A stretch of DNA of 64,000 nucleotides from Cylicocyclus nassatus (Eukaryota > Nematoda > Chromadorea > Rhabditida > Strongylidae). The position numbers were made by a program, and so were the translations under genes. Location: NCBI GenBank assembly GCA_958299035.1, contig CATQJL010000223.1, positions 79,315,322 to 79,379,321 on the forward strand, read 5' to 3'. The notes beneath the pieces are model-generated. The model was not told the origin of the DNA, searched no databases, and worked only from the letters and a program-made list of their open reading frames with translations. This document shows positions 32,652-44,023 of this stretch, piece by piece; the stretch's first letter is position 1, and every line of letters starts with the position of its first letter.

Positions 32652-32870
32652 AGGACAGAGTTCACGAGGTTTGATCGTCGCGATTTAGTCGCTACAAGAC
32701 GACTCTTACGAGTTCATTGTATGCCGATCTTCTTGTATTTTGGTCGTGATAGTTAGTCACGTTAGTCGTGTTGGAAAATTATCACAACCGACCTGCAAGA
32801 AGATCGGCATGCAATGAACTCGTAACACTTGTCTTTAGCGATTGAATCGCGACGATCGAATGCGTGAACT
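32652..32870. repeat. Foldback, about 220 bp
   Basis: Arms of about 95 bp share CAGAGTTCACG, GATCGTCGCGATT, TTACGAGTTCATTG and TGCCGATCTTCTTG in inverted order. The outer ends meet CTAGG and GGGC without a clear target duplication. Confidence 0.7.
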
Positions 32871-34277
32871 CTGCCCGAGCCCTTAGACAGATTTTATGAG
32901 CTTCTACGGTACTGAAAATTTGTTGACCGAGGTCCTTGGTAACCCAATATGACGACTCTCACACCTGATAGGCATTGGGCCGCTAGTTATGTACAACAGC
33001 TTTGTAGTGCGAAATTGGTAGATCAGATGATATACTTGCTTAACAATACTCATAAGTTAAAAGTAGTGACGATGAAAGTGTCAGCAAATTGACGATGTAG
33101 TGCACGAACATTTTTCCTCAGACACGCACGCTCAGACAATCGAAGGGATACCTTCGGCGGGCAAATGGCGCAAGTCTGTCACTTCGCGCTCTGGAGCGCT
33201 CCGGAGCCCTGCCATTTCACGCATTTTGGTGCTCCGGGGCTCTTCCAAAACTGGCGCACTTCCGCAGCTCCACCTCCAAATCTTTTTACATACTTCTTCC
33301 GGAAATAATTTTTCATGCATATAGTCTCGTTTTGGTGTCATAAATAATTTTTTATGCATATAGTCTCGTTTTGGTGTCATAAGATTATGTGAGCGCTGTA
33401 AACAAGCAATTTGTCTTAGCCCTGCTTTTAAATCGCGCGCACTTTTCTCCACACACAATAGAGCATGTCAATCGTGTGATAACCTGTCGGAAAAGCTTGT
33501 GTTCGACTAAATGGCGCTTATTCTTAGTGCTCGGCTCGACTCGTCAAAAACGACATCTCCTTTGCTTTTTGTTCCGAAAACGAAGTCTAGCCTGCTTCCA
33601 GACGATCTGTGCCAGGCCCTGGTCCTGGCACGTGTGTCAGTGATCGTTTGCAATCCGGTGTTACAAGTGAATCCAGTCATTTGAAAGTGATGGTTTCTTC
33701 GTTTCTTCGGTGGCCGTCTGTCGATGCTCGTTGTTAAGTTGGTTTACTCCCCGCATTAGGGTACCCAGTCTTTCCGGTATTCAGTCGCAAAACGTACTCG
33801 GATAGGGCCGTCTTTTATCTCAGGTTGTTTTTTCGAGCTCCTTCCTTGATCCGCTTGCTAGCTTGACGTTATCTGCTTAGAGGAGCGTCCACGGGTGCCG
33901 CAGCTGAATGCTACTCACCACATATTCATTAAATATGAAATGCAGAAGCGATAAAGCCGACCTTGATCCACTCATAGTTAGATTAAGAATGGCATCGACG
34001 TTCCTACTCCACAGTTTATGGCTCCCCTCGTGCTCGCATAAGAATAGTTAATCTAGCGAACCGTACTCCTCCAAGACGTCGCGTTTTCTTAATGCATATC
34101 AGGTTATTGCCTGGTACTAAGTACTTGATATAAACTCTTGTGCGGTGTCCAGAAAACTCCTCTTCAGACTGGTGAGCGCAAAGAATAGAATTTGAATAAA
34201 ACATCCGAATGAAATCTATTTGTAATTTTTTTACTGGATTGAGTTTTTGAATTTGATTAGAATCCTGGTTTTTTGAT
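32871..34277. other. Unassigned stretch with a short tandem repeat
   Basis: About 33303-33381 holds a 39-40 bp unit twice (AAATAATTTTTCATGCATA, TAGTCTCGTTTTGGTGTCAT). A minus-strand ORF across it (33132-33458) duplicates KRDYMH and is probably fortuitous. The rest shows no recognisable feature. Confidence 0.35.
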
Positions 34278-34279
34278 TA

Positions 34280-35953
34280 CCCTAAAATCCGTCATATAAG
34301 ATCGGCTCGCAGTAAAGACCGCCTCGCCGATAAGACCGCAAAAGTGCTCTCAGTTAAGTCCGCTTTCGTGACAGCCTCGCGCGCCTCGCGCGCCGCCAAG
34401 TCCCGCGGATAAGTCCGCCTTATTTTTTTCACATGAAAACAAGAAGGATGCGCAATTGCGCTGCCTTTTTTGCTCTCAGAATGAACCGAAGCAACAGATC
34501 TTTATTCAGGTAGCATTCCATGTTCATAACAAACATTCATGGCAACAACTTGACCAAAAGAACGACCATCATTATCGTTATTATCAGCAACAATCAAAGC
34601 GTCGAAATCCTCGTTCATGCCTTCTATTATTGATTCGTCATCGAGAGCCTTGGTGAAACTGTTCGCAATGGTTTCTTCGCCTCAGAGATAAGTTCTTTCT
34701 CTTCATAAAGCCTTTGCACCACATCGCCGATGCCCTGAAGTCCTGGTGGCCAGATTCCCGCGCTAGCTGCAATGCCTTCTCGCGAATGTCTTTGACAAGC
34801 ACTGCTCGGCTTCCTTCTCGCGTCTGCACAATCCATGCATAGAGAGCTTCCTCTATTTCCTCCACCTTTGGCTTCCCATGACGGTTGGCGCGTCTCCTCA
34901 GTGGCATATCCTCCAGATTTTCTTTATCGGCCTTCCATCTTCTAACCAGACCATCAGAGACTTCGTAGCGAACAGCGGCAGCCGATGTTCCATGTTCCAA
35001 GGCATATTGCACCACGTTAAGCTTAAAAAGCGCGGTGTAGGACTTCCTTCTGATAGCCATTGAGATGCGAGACACCTGAAAAGCTTAAGTCAAAGCATGT
35101 GAGACTATGCTGGAAATATAGGGCCCCGCGTGATTGTGAACTTCGCTGAGTTACCGGTCATTGCACACTGGAATCACGCGGAGTCCTATAAATTTGCGCT
35201 GGTCATCGAAAGGTTTACTCTTTTATACAAGGAAAAGCAGGCGGCATCAAATTTGACTACACTATCTTTTGTCTTGGATGTACAGGCTTAATGAAACAAC
35301 AATTGAGGAAAATAACAAGGAAGCCTAATGCTTTGCTAAAGTTGAGCATTCTCAGACTGTCACTCTTCCGTTCAAGAAAGCATTTGACAAAAGCCGTATG
35401 GCATGGGTCAACAGAGACTACATTCAGAACATGAAAACAATAGAGGAAGCAAAAGTGTAGGAGTCAGGTTCAAGGGTTGTAGCCTGTACGGGTTCGAGAG
35501 ATGTAGTGAAAACATTGTCGCCTCCAAAACGATAAGATGAATGATAAGTTGAGATGATTACAATGATGCAATGATGAAACCTATTATGATTCTTTTCATC
35601 GGCAGAAATCGCTCAATTTCATACAGGTGTCATATATAGGAAAAGAACTCACCTATCCAGCGTACGCGATGAAGAATCCGCGACGACCACCAAGTAGACT
35701 GTACGACTTGTCGAATCCTTGGGCTCTTTCTTTCAGGCGATATCGCGGCCTCGTTTAAATCTACACTGGCAAGCCACGCGAGCGGTCGCGCGCGTCTGTG
35801 CTCCTAGGTCGCGCTTGCTCATGCTCAGGACAGACGGACGTATCTGCGAGACGATTTAGGCGGACTTATCTGTGACACCCTTTGCGGCGTTTTTCCATCG
35901 ATTTTCCTGCCAAAACTGCAGATAAGTCCGCTCTTATATGACGGATTTTAGGG
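34280..35953 (-). mobile_element. Pogo/Tigger-like element, 1.67 kb
   Basis: TIRs CCCTAAAATCCGTCATATAA and its inverse, flanked by TA (34278-34279, 35954-35955). GATAAGTCCGC-type motifs are repeated just inside each end, likely transposase binding sites. It carries a minus-strand ORF for a CENP-B/Tigger-type DNA-binding region but no DDE catalytic domain, so it would need a partner enzyme. Confidence 0.8.
34638..35060 (-). CDS. CENP-B/Tigger-type DNA-binding protein, truncated
   Basis: Translation from the ATG at 35060 begins MAIRRKSYTALFKLNVVQYA, a Psq/CENP-B N-terminal helix-turn-helix (residues about 5-55, including AAAVRYEVSDGLVRRWK). A CENP-B HTH follows (about 65-135: EEALYAWIVQTREGSRAVLV, QDFRASAMWCKGFMKRKNL, SLRRR). 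This is the TIR-binding half of pogo/Tigger transposases. Just after SLRRR a one-base shift leads into a stop at 34638; in the other frame the Tigger-like text TIANSFTKALDDESIIEGMN continues to a stop near 34500. The catalytic DDE domain is absent and the element is too short to hold it. An acceptor-like TTTTCAG lies upstream of the ATG. Confidence 0.7.
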   Translation of the reverse strand: MAIRRKSYTALFKLNVVQYALEHGTSAAAVRYEVSDGLVRRWKADKENLEDMPLRRRANRHGKPKVEEIEEALYAWIVQTREGSRAVLVKDIREKALQLARESGHQDFRASAMWCKGFMKRKNLSLRRRNHCEQFHQGSR

Positions 35954-35955
35954 TA

Positions 35956-36441
35956 TTCGAGTTTCGAATTTTGTTCGAAAATGGAAAAGCTCCGATCAAA
36001 TTTCGAATGCGATCATATTCGAATGTTTTATTCGAATGATCAATTTTATTTCATTCGAACCCAAGTACACGACACCCATCAACCTCGCTTTGCTTTGCTC
36101 GCATTCGTTCCACTAACACTGCATGTTTAAACATGTTGTACCATAGCCTCACTGATTTTCATTTCTATCGGTAAGTGTTGATTTATCGTACGGATTGGTC
36201 TTTTGCGCAGCAAGCTGCACACAAATAGAGGAAACGGATAGCTAAGCATTGAAAAGAATGGATCAAGACTTGCGCACAGAATAAATCTTTTGAGCAAGGC
36301 CTTTGGACTTATTCTACGTTTTTGCTACTTACCGTATGCCTGCGGTAACCCTGCTAGACCACCGCATGAAAAGTTTTGTAAACTTGTGGTCTGCCGAAAA
36401 CCTATTGGATCAAATTTCAGCCATTTTTGTGATTTCATCCC
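35956..36441. other. AT-rich stretch with TTCGAA motifs
   Basis: ATTCGAA/TTCGAAT recur about eight times at 35957-36060, forming weak local palindromes. No gene. Confidence 0.35.
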
Positions 36442-36452
36442 ACTTACCTTAT
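36442..36452. repeat. RTE-2 target-site duplication, left
   Basis: ACTTACCTTAT, identical to 39679-39689. Confidence 0.85.
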
Positions 36453-39400
36453 CACCTGTATCACCTGTATCCTCGTTGATCATCGTGTTGCACGAGCGGG
36501 TACCAGTGATGCCTCCATTCGTCCCTGTCTCGGGCAATTGTTGACCAGTGTTTACGTATCGCACCAGGAACACGTGGAACGCTCTGAAGGACTTCATTAA
36601 AGGAGTTTGTGAACATATCTGACCATCGCGTCGTTGGTCTTCCTCGTTCGCGTTTGACGTCCAGTGGTATCCAATCTGTTACAGCTCTCGTCCACTGGTT
36701 GTCGTCGAAATGCACTACGTGCCCGGCCCATCTTATCTTGTTCTGCTTGGCGTACGCGGCAGCGTCCCTGATCTTCGATCGTTGACGTAGGGTGGAACTT
36801 CGTAATTCTTGCCTCACTTGCGTGAGTCGATTCACTCTTAGCATCATTCTCTCAACAGCTCGTTCGATGACGCTAACCGCCTGTTCATCCTGCTTTCTCA
36901 TCGTCCATGTTTCTGAAGCGTACGTCAAAGCAGGAAGAACCGTCGAGTTGAAAAGGTGGGCGCGGAGCCGGATGTTCTTGGTCTTTTTCACTACGTCCTC
37001 AATTGTCTTATATGCTCCCCATGCTGCACGTTTCCTCCTGCTCAGTTCCGGAGCTAGATCGTTCATCATATTGATCACGACCTAGGTAAATGTAGCTTGA
37101 GCATTCGGTGATGTTCGTCCCGTTGAGCATGAAATGAGCATCAGGCACTCTTCCGTTCCTCATGAACATCGTCTTCGCTAGATTCAGCCGTAGACCGATC
37201 TTTCCACACACTTCGTCAAACTGGGCCAGCATTTGTTCCGCCTGCGTGATGCTTGGTGTTATCAATACGATGTCATCAGCAAAGCGAAGGTGGTGTAGCT
37301 GCCGGCCGTCGACTTTCACTCCCATGTTGTCCCATTCTAACTTTCGCATGACGTTCTCCAGAGCGGCACTGAATAGTTTCGGCGATATAGTATCGCCTTG
37401 TCGCACGCCTCTCTTGACGTCGACGATGATATCCTTCTAGAATGGTGTTATGGTGGTTGTGAAGTCGTTATACAGCTCACGAATTATCTTGATGTAATGA
37501 GTCGAAATACATTGATTGCTCAAGGCATCGATGACGGCTTCAGTCTCAACCGAGTCAAAGGCCTTCTTCAAATCGACGAAGGTGAGACGGAGCGGCATCT
37601 TATACTCTCGTGACACTTCAATGAGCCTTGACACTGTGTGTATGTGGTCTATCCTGAATCCTTTTCGAAACCCAGCTTGCCCTCATGATTGTCCTTCGTC
37701 TAACTCTCTTCCGATTCTGTTGAGAATAACTCGCGTAAAGAGTTTATAGACTACAGACAACAAGCAGATAGGGCGATAACTGCCGATGTCGCAGGAATCT
37801 CCCTTCTTGTACAGCAGCACGGTTTTGCTGGTCTTCCATTGTCTTGGAACTTTGCCTTCCGTCAGGTACCGCGTGAAGAGCCTTGCCAAAGTCTTGATAA
37901 GAACTGGCGAAAGATTCTTCAGATGTTCTGGCTTAATTCTGTCGGGATCGGGTGCTGTACGGTTCTTCATCGACATGATAGCATGACGAATTTCGGAAGG
38001 AAGAACAGACGGTGCGACATACTCGTCCTCCTTGAGATGACATGGTGGAAGGTGGACGTGGCCCGCAAAGAAATCCAAGTAGAAGTCGTGGATGACCTTC
38101 TCCATTAATCTTCGGGAAGCTGTTATGGTTCCGTCAGGACGACGAAGTGCGGTCATCTTTGTCTTGAAGTTGACGAAGCTTCGGCAGGCGTTGCGTTTAC
38201 TTCTTCCAGCCTCTGCGGCGCCAACCATCACTGCTACTCTTCTCTCCTTGAGGTCTTCTTTTATCGCTTCTCTGCATCGCTTCGCAAGCTCGAACGTCAC
38301 TCGGTAGTTGCCTGTGGCTCGTGCGCATCCACATTGGCGTATCAGCTCCAAAGTCTCCGTGGTAAGACGCCTTCTCGTATTTCTTAGACTGCTTCCTTGG
38401 CACAATCGTGGAGATGTTGTACAACCCGTTCGTATTCTTCGTCGATGTTGTCCATCACGGTATCTCGCCATGAGCCGGATATCGAAGAAAACAGATCCCA
38501 GTTGGTGGTATTCATGGGACGATGTTTCCTGAACTTGACGGCTCTCTCTCCATTCCGCGGAAAGTAGAATTTGGCGCGTAGGAGACGATGGTCTGATTCC
38601 GTGTAGAACTTCGGAACAACAGCGACGTCCGTCAGGCAGAGTACCTTCTGTAGACGATGATGTGGTCAATCTCGTTATGGTACTCTCCACCGGGCGATTC
38701 CCAGGTCCAGCGTCGGGAAGAGGGCTTTTGAAACTGTGAGTTTCCATGGATAGTCCTCGTCGTCATGATAAACTCGGACAGTCTCTCCCCCCCAAACCAT
38801 GGGTTCCGATGTGAAGTTCCTCAGTCGACCTTCTAGTTCCGATCTTCGTGAAATCACCGACGATGATCCTGTAGAAGGTATGATCTTCTCTGTAGAACTT
38901 CTCCAAGTCCATACAGAATTCCTCGAGTTCGTCCTCGTCGTAGCTGGATAATTGGGGCGTACGCAATGAAGACGGTCAAGGCAGGGATTGATCCACATCT
39001 TTTATTCGCAAACGTCCGATTCGAGTTGTAAGTTGTTCGAACGAATCGATGTTCATGGCCAAACTCGTGTTGACAAGGACTCCCACTCCACCTACTCCTG
39101 GACTGTCGCATGTTCCTAGGAACAGTTCTTATCCAGTCTCAAATGTGGCGTTCAGCGTGGTGCCTCCTTGTCTCGGTCAGTCCGATTACGTCGTACTTGA
39201 TCTTCCTTGCTTGCATCCTGAGGTCTTCGATAGATGCGTCCGATGCCAGCGTCCTCGCGTTGTAAGTACAAATCGTCATCATAGTCCGTCTCGTTTTCGG
39301 CAGCCTAGATCGCCTTTCAATCCTTGTCCCCACTGGCGCTGCCTTACCAGTAGCTCTTCCAAGATTAAAGGAGCTTTCCATATTATCACTGTTCGAACAA

Positions 39401-39678
39401 AATTTTGCTCGCAGGGATAGCTTGTTGGGCTCAAAACCCCCGCTAGGGACGATCGGAGCTTATTTGTTGGAGGCGACTCCGGACTCGCCTCCCCACACAC
39501 CTACCCGGAAAATTTGAGTGCAAGCTTTTAGTGGAGGCAGGGAGTCCGTCTCCCGGCTCCGCTTGCTTATCAGAGCAGGCAGGCGTCGCTTTTGGTCGGC
39601 GATTATCCCCCTGTCCGCCACCTGGGGTCGCCCCACGTAGCCTCGCGACTAACCGGCTGTAATCCCTCTATGAGGGAG
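36453..39678 (-). pseudogene. Full-length RTE-clade retrotransposon (RTE-2), inactive
   Basis: Bounded by 11-bp duplications ACTTACCTTAT (36442-36452 and 39679-39689). From the 5' end on the minus strand: a GC-rich 5' UTR of about 300 bp (39678-39385), the endonuclease (MMTICTYNARTL and VIGLTETRR near 39280-39140; ALTVFIAYAP near 38970; IVGDF near 38860), and the linker. The reverse transcriptase has SYRPICLLSVVYKLFTRVIL (about 37790), LTFVDLKKAFDSVE (about 37580), GVRQGDTISPKLF (37400) and FADDIVL (37280). The C-terminal domain has RWAGHVVHFDD and RGRPTTRW (36620-36740), with the stop at 36461-36463. The 3' tail repeats GATACAGGTGATA. In-frame stops at about 37685 and 37439, a frameshift near 37085 and others in the endonuclease make it dead. 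Such elements encode a single endonuclease-reverse transcriptase. Confidence 0.9.
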
Positions 39679-39689
39679 ACTTACCTTAT
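39679..39689. repeat. RTE-2 target-site duplication, right
   Basis: ACTTACCTTAT following the RTE-2 5' end, whose first bases form CCCTC-TAT-GAGGG. Confidence 0.85.
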
Positions 39690-40009
39690 ACCTACCGTAA
39701 TTGCTCGACCCCACTGTACGTAGTAATCGAACTTATCATGATCTGCACCTCGAATAACCCCATTGTGCCATGTTTCAAGCAATTCTGTCACTTTAGGTCA
39801 CCTACCAAAAACCTACCGTAACCTCGTCAGATGTCACATATCACTGCAGTATAAGATGGCTACACTTTCTTCTAAGTTTTTCATGTTACTTTAAATGAAA
39901 GTCGCGACATCTCGGAGTTTTTAGTGAAGAGCGACTTTTTAGCTGCATCTTTTCTTTTGCAAACTATTTCTCTTCCTCTGACCAGACTCAGAGTTATCTC
40001 TGAGATAGG

Positions 40010-41330
40010 TACATACATACCTTCGATAGTCAAGAGACAAGGGCTAGAAAGTGATAGTTGTTTGAGTTCTTACCCCCTATAAAAAGTGAAGGTTGTTTCA
40101 GAAAAATAGACGAAAATCTAGAGAAACAAATTAAATTAGAAAACTTAGAAAATTCATATAAAGCAGAGGTTAGCACATCACCAAATCTGAAACCTTAACT
40201 TGGTGGTTTCCTACGCAAAGTTTCGTCTCCAGGATTGCCGGTTAAATTGGGTGGCAACAACAAAGTTCTTTTCCAGTCAAAAAAAGCGCTGTTTAGCTGT
40301 GGTGTTAGTTGGGAGACCGAAAGAAGAAGAACTTGTCAACAACTGAATTGAACATGTTAAACATGTCTGTAAAGTTATGTTGCACATCGACGCCAATCTG
40401 ATTTTTGATGCTTTTTTAAATTTTCACCCCCGCATAGTCGTTTCGTACGCTGCGACATTACCTGGATTCTTCCCCTCATCATTCTGAGCAAGTATCGTCC
40501 AAGCTGGAAAAAATTCGCTGCAAAAGCACAGAAAGAGAACAAGGTAAAGAAAAACGCACTTTTTTGTATTTTTCACAAAAAAACCGGCATAAGCAAAGAA
40601 GTAAGCTCGGCGACGTTGTCTACATCATAGGCAGAAACAAGACCTATCGAATGCACAAAAAAAACCGAGTGAAAAAAGTTAAACTGAAGAAAAAACAAGA
40701 GGTTTTCGAAAACGCCATTTTTCGAGGATTTCTCGTATAAATCCTAGTGAAAATAGAGATCAAGAGCTTTAATATGATATATAGATTATGGAAATTGGGC
40801 TCCGAACAACGAAAAAAGGTTACCAGAGCCAAATGCCCCGCGCCTCGCATTTGAGGTAGCGAGGTAGAGCGCAACGCGCGGAGACGCAGACGAGCAGCGG
40901 AGACAGACCAGAGCCGACGGGGCATTTGGCTCTGGTCGTGGATCTTCGCAGGGTCTCAACGAAACCCTGCAAAATTATACATCGTTGTGATCCTCATGAG
41001 ATGGCCAGGAGCACTGACAACGTCGCGGGTCTTGAAAATCACTCCATAACGAGATAGACCAGCATTCATATGGCGACTCTTTGCGCAAGATTTGAGCGCA
41101 GTTTTTCGTTTTTATTGAACTCTAGCGGCTTTAATGAACTTCCAACATTCAACCGCAGTTCAGAGAAAGGTTAATTGAGAAATTTTGCCCTAGTTTTTGA
41201 TTGAATTTTTAAATAAAAACCTTCTTCTGAACAAAAAAAGGCCATAAAAACGCAATCCTTCGGTTTTTTTTAGCTTCTTTTGAATGTCACTGCTATATTT
41301 GCCTCATTTAACACGTTTCGGACCGGTGCT
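40010..41330 (-). repeat. Duplicated locus P2 (empty site of el1)
   Basis: Diverged inverted copy of 19060-20009 joined to 24515-24790, without el1. The join at 40399-40411 reads GCATCAAAAATCAG on the minus strand, exactly what el1 plus one AA would leave. A likely exon on the minus strand (about 40522-40460) has TTTTGCAG, FFPAWTILAQNDEGKNP and GTAATG. The gene is not identified. Divergence from P1 is high, so the duplication is old. Confidence 0.6.
40826..40937. repeat. 112-bp GC-rich palindrome in P2
   Basis: CCAGAGCCAAATGCCCCG at one end and CGGGGCATTTGGCTCTGG at the other, GC-rich between (AGCGAGGTAG, GCGCGGAGACGCAGACGAGC). The P1 counterpart is about 19464-19578. It may be a small foldback element that predates the duplication. 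Confidence 0.65.
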
Positions 41331-41482
41331 GCACATGGTGCAGCACCCTGCTTTGAGTCTTTTTGACATTTACAGGAGCTTTTCTTTTAGTCCAAGGTTA
41401 TCATGTCAAAGGCCTAAGCTTCTACTTTTCACATGACTCTGTAGAGTTGTGTCGACGATATTCGTTTAGGAGATATGAACAC
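41330..41482. other. Border segment before el2 with hairpin
   Basis: GGTGCTGCACATGGTGCAGCACC forms a stem of about 10 bp (41332-41354). The neighbouring TAACACGTTTCGGACC recurs inverted at about 45370-45390 near the other side of el2. Confidence 0.4.
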
Positions 41483-42403
41483 CTCAGACACTCGCCATTG
41501 ACTCCCGCAGGAGATCCGCCCACAAAATAGGTGTCGCACCAAAATCCGGTGCACCGGCGGGAGTCATCATTTCAGTTTCATCCCGATTTTGGTGCGACTT
41601 TGTCCCGAAGCGCGGGCGCATGTTTGAATGAGTACAACTTCAAATTATTGAGTTCGTTCTGTATTGCTGCCGTCAGTTTCATTTTCAACTCAACTTCCAA
41701 GGAAGCTCTGCTCTTATTTCCTGAGTCACACATAAGCCAGGCTTACCATTATTCCTGCACCCTAGGTAAGTCCAGGTTTTTTGCAAGGGGGTTTGCAATG
41801 CTCAAATTGCCAGCAGTAATGAGTTCATGTCAACGATGTAGTATTTGGCCCAACGGCCGAAATATAAGATGCCCCGATCAAACAGAGCCTAAAACTTGTT
41901 GAAAGGCTTTGTTTTCGCTGCATTTTCTTAGAAGTACTATCAGGACGAAAAAAAATCAAATTTCTTTCTTATTTGAGTATCCTCTCTTCCCTCTGAGAAC
42001 TTCAGAATTGTTTTTACGGTGAATCCCTATGCCGTTGAAATTATTTTTTAAGGCTCTAGGAGTGATAAGTATTTTGCAAGGTAGCCGATCTCTGTATACT
42101 TGGGTTAGGTGTAATTTGGCGAGACTAAATTCTAAAATTTTAGTTAGAAAAAACGCGGTATTTTCTTTTTGCTAGTACATAAAAAACGGCTAAAATAAGG
42201 CCTTTTAGAAAGGTTTAGGCTCTGTTTGTTTAAAGCGTCTTATTTTTTGGCCGATGGACGTTGGCCAAATACTGTACGTCCATTTCAACCCCTCATGCTG
42301 GCTTTTCAAAGGTAAATATTTATAACATTGTGATTTTCAGTACTTCATTAATATTATATTAGTTTTCCACCTCATGACATCATGTTTATGTTTTTTTCAA
42401 TTA

Positions 42404-42603
42404 CCCTATTTTCAGGTGTATAAGCCGCACCCTTTTCACACTAAAGGCGAACACGCCAAAAGACTGACTGTCATCATGGAGCGCGTTAAGTGAGAGCAGT
42501 ATGCGATAAAGCGGCCGCTTCGCGAGACATATGCGCGGCGGCGCGCCTGGGTCTGCTCGCGTTTAGGGCAAAAAGGGTGCGGCTTATACACCTGAAAATA
42601 GGA
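42404..42603. mobile_element. Pogo-like MITE, 200 bp
   Basis: TIRs CCCTATTTTCAGGTGTATAA and its inverse, flanked by TA; both ends contain GTATAAGCCGCACCC. The interior is GC-rich and non-coding. The CCCT start and TA target parallel the pogo-like element at 34280. Confidence 0.75.
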
Positions 42604-42724
42604 TACTATTGCGCCTTGTAGAGGCCGTCCTCCACGTTGTCATTCACTCAACCCTCACATCGAGCTACATCTCTCAATTAACCTAATGCTTTTATTTGAT
42701 CACCAGTGATGAGAACTTATAGGG

Positions 42725-43322
42725 ATGTTTATAAAGAGATGTTCATTACTTAAAGATAACCCAAACATCAAGGAAAGAAACAAACTAACAGTAAACACAA
42801 TAAAATTTTGCTGCGGCAGTGTACATGACATCTACACTGTGTACACCATGTACATGGTCATGGACACAGTGTACATGAACACTTGCTGCGCGAGCGTCAT
42901 GAACACTCTTGTATAATCACGTGAATCAGCATTCCCAGGCGCATTTACTGATATAGATTTCGTCATAAGAGCTCAGCTCACCAGGGTTTCTTATCTTGTG
43001 AGGAAGTCCTTCTATGCTAGTAGTAATTTAAGAATTTGCATGGATGAAAGCAAAATTAGACATCATAGAAAAACAAAACATATTCTGAATGGTAGGCCGG
43101 CGACCTTTTTGAGAGATTTGACTTGCTTCTATGAAGTAATTGTTTAGAGGAGCTCCAGCATCTTTCGTCCAAGCGAATCCGTTCACATTTGGGAAAGGAC
43201 ATCTCCGAAACAGCTCTATCCACATCTGAGAATGCTGGAAATAGTAGCAGTGAAAGCCCTGTGCACACCCATTATCTGACAAGCATGGATGTTTTCCACG
43301 ATTCTTCACAAGGCCCTTCAGA
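42725..43322. other. el2 interior, unassigned
   Basis: A GTACATG-rich imperfect palindrome lies at 42825-42880 (ACACTGTGTACAC and inverse). Short ORFs on both strands show no recognisable domain. Confidence 0.3.
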
Positions 43323-43782
43323 CATCCCTATACGGTTATGTCATTAGTTATGTCATAATTTCCGGGGCTTCGCCCCGGATGACTTCTGTACTTCTCCCCA
43401 GGTGAAGGTTGTGTTCTATCATGACGCTCAAAGTGAAGGTTACCAGAGTACATGGCTCTATGTATCGAAGGTATGGGTACATAGATCGGAGCACGCACCA
43501 AGTTCAGAGTCCACAACTGAATTGCGCGTAGTTTCTTGTGCGAAACGATTTGGGACATTTGCTCTTGCTGAGAAAAAGTGCCATTCACGGGTATCTTACT
43601 TAATCATCGGTTTCCAGAGCGCCTGTTGCGGAAGCCTAAAGGTGTCAGCTCAGAGATAATCAGAGATGACTAGAGTTATAACTCTGAGTTTCGACACGCT
43701 TACTACCGTGCTTGGCTTTCAGATTATTCAGGACGATAGTCATCGAAGTTTTACTGAGCACGAGAAGAACATTTCTTATTTT
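43323..43782 (-). repeat. Hairpin-bearing repeat, copy inside el2
   Basis: Nearly identical (about 98%) to 45392-45848, same orientation. On the minus strand it ends with the hairpin CCGGGGC-GAA-GCCCCGG and the tail ATTATGACATAACTAATGAC, where TAATGACATAAC is repeated imperfectly. A third, older copy (18946-19048) follows a LINE ORF1, so this is probably a LINE 3' end. Confidence 0.6.
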
Positions 43783-44023
43783 ACTTAATACTGTCGTTCA
43801 GAATGTGAGTCATGCCTCATTGAAGCTTCTGATTTCGGTCTATATCAAAAAGATATGGAATGCTATGAAGCTTTTTTGTCAAGGCGTATGAATGTTGTCC
43901 TCACCTTGAGCACGGATGGGGTGACGTTCAAAAGAATGACCAAGTTGATTACTGTTACACTTTTAAGATCCCAAGCATGGCCCTTGTATCTTAGAATTGA
44001 AGGTAATTGAAACAAATTTTTAG

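Noticed and set aside
33132..33458. 108-codon minus-strand ORF as a gene
   Set aside because: It spans a tandem 40-bp duplication that duplicates KRDYMH, and has no recognisable domain or splice context.
36290..39420. Several plus-strand ORFs opposite RTE-2
   Set aside because: Antisense shadows of the RTE reading frames.
42825..42880. GTACATG repeats as a possible CRISPR or iteron array
   Set aside because: A short imperfect palindrome without regular spacers, in a eukaryotic context.
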